DNA of 5,262 bases from JAWOGN01 sp046496815. Lineage in GTDB: Bacteria > Desulfobacterota > DSM-4660 > Desulfatiglandales > Desulfatiglandaceae. Positions within the stretch are counted from its first letter, which is position 1. Every line of letters begins with the position of its first letter. Both the position numbers and the translations under genes were made by a program. Of this stretch, positions 1 through 4,561 are shown in pieces. The stretch spans positions 1 to 5,262 of the forward strand of contig JAWOGN010000106.1 of NCBI GenBank assembly GCA_046496815.1, read 5' to 3'. The notes beneath the pieces were generated by a model. The model made no database searches. It was not told where the DNA came from and was given only the letters and a program-made list of their open reading frames with translations.

Positions 1-1
1 T

Positions 2-136
2 GTGAAGGACGCCAAGGTCGTTCAGGTCTGGGACGGGACCGTCCCGGCCGAGACTGACATCCAGGCGGCCGAATCCGCATCCGAGACAGCCCTGAAGCCC
101 GGATCAAATTGGCCGGCAAGGAAGACGGCGTCCTGA
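2..136 (+). CDS. C-terminal fragment of an unrecognised protein (partial, possibly frameshifted)
   Basis: An open frame enters from the left edge and runs 44 codons to TGA at 134-136. It begins VKDAKVVQVWDG and contains an acidic, alanine-rich stretch. I do not recognise the family. The last 14 or so residues (about 98-133, PGSNWPARKTAS) look unlike protein. In the next frame the same DNA reads IKLAGKEDGVLSSV and stops at TAG 145-147, which looks more natural. A one-base deletion near 98-101 (ALK followed by a C/G run) would explain this, either as a real frameshift or as a sequence error. No start is visible, so length and function cannot be judged. The gene reads in the same direction as the DUF1573 gene that follows 88-100 bases later. 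Confidence 0.45.
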   Translation: MKDAKVVQVWDGTVPAETDIQAAESASETALKPGSNWPARKTAS

Positions 137-141
137 GCAGC

Positions 142-165
142 GTCTAGGTGTTAGTCATCCTAGAC
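142..165. repeat. Perfect 7-bp inverted repeat (GTCTAGG / CCTAGAC)
   Basis: GTCTAGG at 142-148 and CCTAGAC at 159-165 are perfect inverted copies separated by 10 bases. The left arm overlaps the candidate TAG stop of the upstream frame. No T-run follows, so it is not a classic intrinsic terminator. It could be a weak hairpin at the gene end or a protein-binding site in the leader of the next gene. Confidence 0.4.
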
Positions 166-188
166 AACAACGTCTCCTAATCTATGGT
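161..188 (+). promoter_or_regulatory. Possible weak sigma-70 promoter upstream of the DUF1573 gene
   Basis: TAGACA at 161-166 matches the -35 consensus at 5 of 6 positions. TATGGT at 183-188 matches the -10 at 4 of 6, with a 16-bp spacer. It lies about 47 bases before the ATG at 235. The match is modest and could be chance. Co-transcription from the upstream gene is also possible. Confidence 0.25.
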
Positions 189-218
189 TTCGCTATGAAC
201 CGGCGGAGGCTTAAACTC

Positions 219-225
219 AAAGGAG
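219..225 (+). promoter_or_regulatory. Ribosome binding site of the DUF1573 selenoprotein gene
   Basis: AAAGGAG lies 9 nt before the ATG at 235, a strong and well-spaced Shine-Dalgarno sequence. It decides the start. The nearer ATG at 228-230 is followed at once by TGA and cannot be the gene start. Confidence 0.75.
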
Positions 226-234
226 ACATGTGAC

Positions 235-948
235 ATGAAACACGCTGTTCCGAGAGGTTGTCTGCGTTTTCTCATCCCATTGATTATTGCGTTGCCCCTT
301 TTTTCGCAGGCTGAGCAAGCGGTTCCCCGCCTGTTCATTGAGGAGGCGGAATTCGATCTCGGAAAGGTCAAGGAGGGGCGCCGGATCGCACATGCCTTCA
401 ACGTGCAGAACAAGGGGGCCGCGATTTTGGAAATCAAGAAGGTCTCGCCGGGTTGAGGCTGCTCTGTGGCTTCCTATGACAGGACCATCCCCCCCGGTGG
501 GGAGGGAAAGATCGTGCTCACGGTGAATACGAAGGGCTATGAAGGCGCCATCCACGAGACCGCCGCTGTCTACACCAACGATCCGAAAATGGACCGATTC
601 ACCCTGGGGGTCAGGGCATTCGTTCATGTCCCCATATCCGTAAGACCCCGATATGTCCGGTTCCATGGGAGGGAAGACGTATCGGTGACGAAACGTGTTG
701 AGATTACGGCAGGCCTGGATAAACCACTCACACTGGAACCGGAACAATCGAACCTTGAAGGAAAATTGACATACAGAATTGAGGAGATAGACAAGGGCCG
801 GAAATTTAGGGTTTATTTTACCAACATCCCCGGCGTGGTCGGCGCCTACATGGGATTTCTCAATTTAAAGACGAATTACAATGAGAAACCTGTTGTCAAT
901 ATCCGTATCAGCGCTCGCTTTGTGAGGGTGAAGACGGATAAACAGTGA
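235..948 (+). CDS. Secreted DUF1573-family protein, probable selenoprotein with in-frame UGA at codon 74
   Basis: The frame from ATG 235 to TGA 946-948 is 237 codons, interrupted only by TGA at 454-456. Residues 1-26 look like a Sec signal peptide (basic start, hydrophobic 10-23, likely cleavage after SQA), so the product should act outside the cytoplasm. Residues 33-115 match DUF1573, an Ig-like fold: F-D-L-G-K-V-K-E-G, then VSPG-UGA-GCSVASYD, then IPPGGEGKIVLTV. In the family this centre normally reads S-C-G-C-T, so the TGA sits on the first cysteine and Cys76 is kept. Residues from about 120 form a second beta-rich segment. The frame resumes intact for about 160 codons, and a SECIS-like hairpin follows the TGA. 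I infer selenocysteine at position 74, giving a Sec-Gly-Cys redox or metal-binding motif. The alternative is a Cys-to-stop nonsense mutation. Standard gene callers would report 73-aa and 160-aa pieces. The biochemical role of DUF1573 is unknown to me. Confidence 0.75.
454..456 (+). other. Putative selenocysteine codon (UGA recoding site)
   Basis: This TGA is in frame with both the upstream signal peptide and DUF1573 N-terminus and the downstream remainder of the domain. It replaces the first Cys of the conserved C-G-C motif; TGC and TGT differ from TGA by one base. Cys-aligned UGA with homology on both sides is the standard comparative signature of a selenoprotein. Confidence 0.65.
466..488 (+). 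promoter_or_regulatory. Putative bacterial SECIS hairpin
   Basis: The predicted stem pairs 466-469 with 485-488 and 472-475 with 481-484. It has a two-base bulge (C470, U471) on the 5' side and the loop AUGAC at 476-480, giving seven Watson-Crick pairs and one G-U. The core GG/CC stem starts 11 nt after the UGA. As I recall, that is the spacing of the minimal SECIS in Escherichia coli fdhF, which also has a 5'-side bulged U and a small loop containing G and U. The loop is not the canonical GGUC. A competing fold pairs 463-467 with 479-483 and leaves an 11-nt loop starting GG. This was folded by eye only. Confidence 0.5.
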
Positions 949-1379
949 TCTCGCTTTATGTCTTTCATAGACGTGCCATTGTCGCGGTAAAAAAACGGGT
1001 GGTCGAGGCTTGGACCAACAGGCTGAAAGGCGAACAGTTTGAGGCATATTCCGCCGGTGTGGAACCGAAAGATTTTGACCCCAGGGCTGTCAAGGTGATG
1101 GCCGAAGCAGGAATCGACATCTCAGGACAACGACCCAAGGATATCGACGCTCTCGGGGTTAAGCAATTTGACTATGTCGTCACGCTTTGCGACAACGCCC
1201 GTGAATCCTGCCCCTATTTCCCGGCCAAGACCAAGCTGATGCACCGGGGTTTTGATGATCCCCCGAAACTCGTACGGAAAACGGATGATGATGAAGAGAC
1301 CCTGTTCCATTATCGACGCGTGCGGGATGAAATCAAAGCCTTTGTGGAGAGCATTCCGGGCATATTGGTGGAGGCATAG
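945..1379 (+). pseudogene. arsC: Arsenate reductase homologue (LMW phosphatase-type ArsC) lacking the catalytic P-loop
   Basis: The frame opens at GTG 945, overlapping the DUF1573 stop as GTGA, and gives 144 aa, about family length. From residue 21 it matches thioredoxin-coupled ArsC closely: EAW, FEAYSAGVEP, VMAEAGIDISGQRP, FDYVVTLCDNARESCP, GFDDPPKL and HYRRVRDEIKAFV. Cys82 and Cys89 correspond to the resolving pair of the family. The N-terminus should carry the CX5R phosphate loop (such as CTGNSCRS or CVHNSARS), but residues 4-20 read LYVFHRRAIVAVKKRVV with no nucleophilic Cys. LYVFHRRA faintly resembles LFVCVHNSA, a TGT lies one base out of frame at 959-961, and an A7 run sits at 989-995. 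Small indels therefore probably destroyed the loop. As written, the protein could not reduce arsenate by the known mechanism. A sequencing error is the alternative. There is no clear ribosome site; translational coupling is possible. Confidence 0.7.
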
Positions 1380-1382
1380 ATC

Positions 1383-1390
1383 GGGCGCCC
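1383..1390. repeat. GC palindrome GGGCGCCC just after arsC
   Basis: A perfect 8-bp palindrome starts 3 bases after the arsC stop. No T-run follows, so it is not a convincing terminator. It may be chance or a binding site. Confidence 0.2.
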
Positions 1391-1415
1391 TCTCAGAAGA
1401 CCGAGGCATCAATGA

Positions 1416-1517
1416 TGCGCGCCTTTAATTGCTCACACTGGGCAGCACCATGATCTTAATATGTCGGAGGTCTTTTTCAGGGAGCTTAAATTACCTGACC
1501 CCCATATTCACTATAGT
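1416..1517 (+). pseudogene. Remnant of a second UDP-GlcNAc 2-epimerase gene
   Basis: This 34-codon stretch between TGA 1413-1415 and TGA 1518-1520 has no start. Codons 1422-1514 align without gaps to residues 33-63 of the intact WecB at 3323-4495. I count 22 of 31 identical residues, including HTGQH, NMS, FFR, LKLP and PHIH. This is the substrate-binding HTGQHxD..MS..FF region of non-hydrolysing epimerases. Homology ends sharply on both sides: the GIGSGTHAEQT that should follow is absent. DNA identity to the intact gene is clearly lower than protein identity, with many third-position changes, so this is a diverged paralogue fragment and not a fresh duplication. It lies in the same orientation as wecB, on the other side of the minus-strand ATPase. 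It cannot encode a functional enzyme. Confidence 0.8.
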
Positions 1518-1573
1518 TGATGTGAAATAGAAACGCATAAATGCATAGAATGACCCTAAAACACATAAAACGC

Positions 1574-2899
1574 TCAATTTAGGTCGGGGTTACCAAGGCA
1601 AATGCCGGGAAAGAGGGATATGGCGTATAAAGGAATATTGACCAGGCCGGATTCTTTCTTCAAGTTCAGGAGCGTGGTTCTCGCTGCGATACGCGGTTCA
1701 TATTTCTTGATGTAAAACGCAAGGCTTTTGCTTTTCGGATTGATGCCGGCCTTTGCCTCCAGCGGAATGATCAGGTCGGCACGCTCGCAAATAAAATCGA
1801 CTTCCGCTGTACCGGCGCTTTGCCAGTAGTATAGATCCTGGCCGTGGTGCGACTTTAGTTGCTGTGCCACATAATTCTCAACGAGTGCACCTTCAAACTG
1901 GCGGAAAATCATCTCGCCTTTCACCATGATGGCAGGGTCTAAGTCGGTCATGGCCCCCAGCAACCCCACATCGAGAACATAGATTTTGAAGATGCCGCTT
2001 TCACGATAAGCTCGAAGCGGCTGCCTGGCAGCCTTGATGCGGTGTGACCTGATAACAAGGCCGGACTGCTCCAGCCAGGTAATTGCGTTGGAAAAATCCC
2101 TCAGCCGGGCGCTCTTTTTCAGATTGGAGAGAACGAATTTCTTGTTTTCCTTGGCAAGCTGACCTGGAATCGCTTCCCACATCATTGAGAGTTTGGGAAT
2201 ATCCGGGGTGTTTGCGTACTTTGTAAAATCGAACGTGTATGCAAGGAGAATGTCTTTTTGGATCTTTCGCACCACAAAAAGGTCCAGGGTTTTTATATAA
2301 TGGGAAACCGCCTCGGGCATTCCCCCCGTGACATAGTAAGTCCTGAGATGATCGATCAGCTTCCGGTGTATCGGTTCCGGAAAGGGTGCGCACTTCCGGA
2401 TGCCTTCAAGATAGCTTTTGAGTTCGGATTCGCCGATGGCATCGAGAAATTCCATGAATGTCATCGGGTAGAGGTGTAAAAACTCGACTTTGCCGACTGG
2501 AAACGATCCCGGACTGGACAGGGTGATGCCCAGCAAGGAGCCTGCGGCGGCAATGTTCAATTCGGGCAGTTCTTCATAGAAATATTTCAAGGACTTCAGG
2601 GCGCCGTTGGAGGCCTGTATTTCATCGAAGACAATCAGATCCTGATCCGTTCGGATGGAGCGGCCGGAATAGAGTGACAGATTTCGAATGATTTCAGATG
2701 GCCGCACCCTGTCTTTAAAAAAATCTCTAAGAGTCGGATCTTCCTCGAAGTTGAAATACAGCATTGCATCGTATTCGCGGGTTCCGAACTCCTTGAGCAG
2801 ATACGTTTTTCCTGTTTGGCGGGCGCCGATCATCAACAGCGGCTTGCGTTTTTCAGTGTTTTTCCAAGCGATAAGGCGGTTGCAGGCATCTCGTTTCAT
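1574..2899 (-). CDS. AAA_14/DUF4143-family ATPase
   Basis: The protein is 441 aa from ATG at 2899-2897 to TGA at 1576-1574. It has the full length and domain order of the common AAA_14 (N-terminal ATPase) plus DUF4143 (C-terminal) family. Visible motifs are Walker A GARQTGKT (25-32), Walker B LIVFDE (88-93), AAGSLLG (118-124), YPMTFMEF (144-151) and GGMPE (192-196). The C-terminal EVD (366-368) followed by PLEAKAG (E381, K383) resembles a PD-(D/E)xK nuclease-like core. The frame stays open upstream to 3073, but family homology begins near MKRDACNRLIAWKN. I therefore chose 2899, which also places a promoter immediately upstream. It should bind ATP in the cytoplasm. The physiological role of the family is not established; such genes are scattered and often laterally acquired. 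The gene stands alone, convergent to arsC and divergent from wecB. Confidence 0.9.
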   Translation of the reverse strand: MKRDACNRLIAWKNTEKRKPLLMIGARQTGKTYLLKEFGTREYDAMLYFNFEEDPTLRDFFKDRVRPSEIIRNLSLYSGRSIRTDQDLIVFDEIQASNGALKSLKYFYEELPELNIAAAGSLLGITLSSPGSFPVGKVEFLHLYPMTFMEFLDAIGESELKSYLEGIRKCAPFPEPIHRKLIDHLRTYYVTGGMPEAVSHYIKTLDLFVVRKIQKDILLAYTFDFTKYANTPDIPKLSMMWEAIPGQLAKENKKFVLSNLKKSARLRDFSNAITWLEQSGLVIRSHRIKAARQPLRAYRESGIFKIYVLDVGLLGAMTDLDPAIMVKGEMIFRQFEGALVENYVAQQLKSHHGQDLYYWQSAGTAEVDFICERADLIIPLEAKAGINPKSKSLAFYIKKYEPRIAARTTLLNLKKESGLVNIPLYAISLFPGICLGNPDLN

Positions 2900-2905
2900 G
2901 CCGTA

Positions 2906-2934
2906 TTCATAATCTATTTGTGAAGTTATGTCAA
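2906..2934 (-). promoter_or_regulatory. Sigma-70-like promoter for the ATPase gene, possibly leaderless
   Basis: On the minus strand a perfect TTGACA (2934-2929) is followed after 17 bases by TATGAA (2911-2906), a 4-of-6 match to the -10. Transcription should start about 6-7 bases later, at or next to the A of the ATG at 2899. That fits a leaderless mRNA, and no Shine-Dalgarno sequence precedes the ATG. Confidence 0.5.
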
Positions 2935-3250
2935 TTATTAGTTGGAAAAATGTGGAAATTATCACGAAATGCCAATGAAAAAGTGTTTCTCCGGCTCCCG
3001 CCTTCGCTGTAGGAAAAATGACCGCCGCATCACACGGCTTGTCCGGGTGACCCAGAATATACCCGGGCGCCAATTCTATTCAATCCGTATATGAAGGTTT
3101 TCATCGATATGTCTCCACCCTCTTCCGGCGGGCAAGTTCGCGGTCGTTTTCAATTTCCCCGGCCCCGGTTTGGATGGAATTTTTATATGCCGGGAACCGT
3201 TTTTTGTTCGCATGTACAACTATTCGATCTTCATCGATTTTCCAGGTCAG

Positions 3251-3302
3251 CGCATTTGCAATGCGGTTACGTAAAACGTAACACACCGTATTCTTGATAC
3301 GG
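3251..3302. repeat. Three consecutive short inverted repeats upstream of wecB
   Basis: There are three perfect inverted repeats in 52 bases. The first is CGCATT-TGC-AATGCG (3251-3265). The second is GTTACGT-AAA-ACGTAAC (3266-3282), directly adjoining. The third is CCGTAT-TCTTG-ATACGG (3286-3302). The arms differ, so they are not copies of one another. They end 20 bases before the wecB start. They could be operator sites, or hairpins in the mRNA leader that control wecB expression. None is followed by a T-run. Confidence 0.6.
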
Positions 3303-3315
3303 AAAATAAGTCATC

Positions 3316-3319
3316 GGAG
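3316..3319 (+). promoter_or_regulatory. Ribosome binding site of wecB (tight spacing)
   Basis: GGAG ends only 3 nt before the ATG at 3323, shorter than the usual 5-9 nt. No better in-frame start lies nearby, and the protein begins as the family does, with the AARPNFMK motif at residues 10-17. The start is therefore kept. Confidence 0.45.
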
Positions 3320-3322
3320 TCC

Positions 3323-4495
3323 ATGAAATTTAACATCCATCTGATCGCCGCCGCCCGGCCGAACTTCATGAAGACCGCTCCGGTCTACCATGCCCTGTCC
3401 AAAGAACCCTGGGCCGAGCCGGTGATCGTACACACCGGGCAGCACTACGACTTCAACATGTCGGATGCCTTCTTCCGGGATTTGAAGCTGCCAGCCCCCC
3501 ACATTCACCTGGGCATCGGCAGCGGCACCCATGCCGAGCAGACAGCCAGAGTGATGATGGCCTATGAAAAGCTGCTGCTGGAAAGCCGGCCGGATCTGAC
3601 AATCGTCGGCGGCGACGTCAACTCCACCATGGCCTGCACTCTCGCCGCAGTTAAAATTAACTACTCGACAACCAGCCCTTCAGCATCCGTCAACGGGGCA
3701 GCGCCGCGCCCCCTCGTCGCTCATCTCGAAGCTGGGCTGAGGTCTTTTGACCGCTCCATGCCGGAAGAGATCAACCGCGTTGTCACGGATTCCCTGGCTG
3801 ATCTTCTCTGGACCCCATCGCCTGATGGGGACGAAAACCTGCTTCGGGAGGGGATTCCCAAAGATAAAATCGAGCGTGTGGGAAATATCATGATAGACGC
3901 TCTGGAAATGATGCGTTCAAGAATCGAAGCTGAAACAACATATCGAAACTTTAACTTGAAAAAAGGTCGCTATGGCATCGTCACATTGCATCGACCGGCC
4001 AATGTGGACCCTCCTGAGAACCTTCACGCCCTAATCGGGGTTCTGGCGCGAATCGCGCTTCAGATACCTTTGGTATTTTCGGTTCATCCCCGAACCCTTA
4101 AAAACCTAAAGATGTATGGATTGATGCCCGAAGTGGAAATGGCCCAGGGCCTTCAGGCAATCAATCCTTTGAGCTACATACCATTCATGAATCTCGTGTT
4201 CAACTGCGGTCTGGTTATTACAGACTCGGGCGGACTCCAGGAGGAGACCACCTACTTGGGCATACCCTGTCTGACCTTAAGGCCCAACACGGAAAGGCCG
4301 GTCACAACCAGCCAGGGAACCAACCGCCTATGCAATATCGAGGATGTCGAACCGAGCGTGAATGAGGTCCTATATGGATTTCGCGACTGTGCCAACCCCC
4401 CTGACTTGTGGGATGGGCAGACGGCGAGAAGGGTGGTCATATCGATAAAGCGTTTTCTCGACCAGCGGAGAAACAGATTGCTGGATGTTCGTTAA
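3323..4495 (+). CDS. wecB: UDP-N-acetylglucosamine 2-epimerase (non-hydrolysing)
   Basis: This enzyme interconverts UDP-GlcNAc and UDP-ManNAc in the cytoplasm, supplying ManNAc-derived sugars for surface polysaccharides. The 390-aa protein spans the whole family fold, two Rossmann-like halves of GT-B type. Motifs in order are AARPNFMKTAPV (10-21, in place of the GTRPE of enteric WecB), HTGQHYDFNMSDAFF (37-51), GGDVNST (96-102), HLEAGLRSFD (134-143), PEEINR (147-152), VGNIMID (186-192), HRPANVD (223-229), SVHPRT (253-258) and SGGLQEE (302-308), followed by TERPVT and GTNRL. The acidic and His residues expected at the active site are present. Residues 112-130, between GGDVNST and HLEAG, carry an extra loop compared with enteric WecB. 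The gene appears intact. It is followed after 66 bases by a DUF218 gene in the same direction, typical of an exopolysaccharide or surface-glycan locus. The symbol reflects homology; the glycan made is unknown. Confidence 0.92.
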   Translation: MKFNIHLIAAARPNFMKTAPVYHALSKEPWAEPVIVHTGQHYDFNMSDAFFRDLKLPAPHIHLGIGSGTHAEQTARVMMAYEKLLLESRPDLTIVGGDVNSTMACTLAAVKINYSTTSPSASVNGAAPRPLVAHLEAGLRSFDRSMPEEINRVVTDSLADLLWTPSPDGDENLLREGIPKDKIERVGNIMIDALEMMRSRIEAETTYRNFNLKKGRYGIVTLHRPANVDPPENLHALIGVLARIALQIPLVFSVHPRTLKNLKMYGLMPEVEMAQGLQAINPLSYIPFMNLVFNCGLVITDSGGLQEETTYLGIPCLTLRPNTERPVTTSQGTNRLCNIEDVEPSVNEVLYGFRDCANPPDLWDGQTARRVVISIKRFLDQRRNRLLDVR

Positions 4496-4499
4496 TTGG

Positions 4500-4529
4500 G
4501 GTTTTACTCAATTGAGGTGACAAAAAACC
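4500..4529. repeat. AT-rich inverted repeats in the wecB-DUF218 gap
   Basis: CTCAATTGAG (4507-4516) is a perfect 10-bp palindrome. It is flanked by GGTTTT (4500-4505) and AAAACC (4524-4529), which can also pair. It might act as a weak hairpin between the genes, but the stem is AT-rich and lacks the GC-stem plus T-run of an intrinsic terminator. It may not stop transcription into the next gene. Confidence 0.3.
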
Positions 4530-4561
4530 GTATGCCTCGGTTGAACCCGCATTATCTGTAA

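Larger units (their letters stand above)
2935..3322. other. Gene-free spacer between the ATPase gene and wecB
   Basis: No convincing gene is present in about 390 bases. Short open frames exist on both strands (3091-3297 plus, 3101-3286 minus) but have no recognisable motifs and no good ribosome site. A GC-rich inverted repeat, CCGGGT at 3043-3048 and ACCCGG at 3061-3066 with a 12-base loop, lies near the middle without a T-run. The right end carries three consecutive palindromes (3251-3302) and the wecB ribosome site. Confidence 0.5.

Noticed and set aside
235..456. A stand-alone 73-aa secreted protein ending at TGA 454
   Set aside because: It stops in the middle of a conserved DUF1573 motif, and the same frame continues the domain directly after the TGA.
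217..747. 176-aa minus-strand frame opposite the DUF1573 gene
   Set aside because: It is a shadow of a well-supported plus-strand gene, with no recognisable domain.
946..948. A second Sec codon at the DUF1573 stop, read through to TAA at 988-990
   Set aside because: The extension (SRFMSFIDVPLSR) has no homology I recognise, no Cys-aligned position, and ends quickly.
968..970. TAG as a pyrrolysine or recoded codon in an alternative arsC N-terminal frame
   Set aside because: That frame is very short, needs a further frameshift at the A7 run, and places the codon at no known Pyl or active-site position. Decay is simpler.
1486..1502. The stretch around TTACCTGACCCC as a REP or transposon-end sequence
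   Set aside because: It is fully explained as wecB-like coding sequence (KLPDP), and no matching copy was found elsewhere in the window.
3043..3066. CCGGGT / ACCCGG hairpin as an intrinsic terminator
   Set aside because: There is no T-run on either strand and no gene end nearby for it to terminate.
2900..3073. 58-residue N-terminal extension of the ATPase
   Set aside because: Family homology begins at MKRDACN, and the extension lies upstream of a good promoter, so it would not be in the transcript.
3091..3297. Short frames on both strands (3091-3297 plus, 3101-3286 minus) in the ATPase-wecB spacer
   Set aside because: They have no motifs or clear ribosome sites, and they overlap each other. 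Part of the minus frame is just the palindromes translated.
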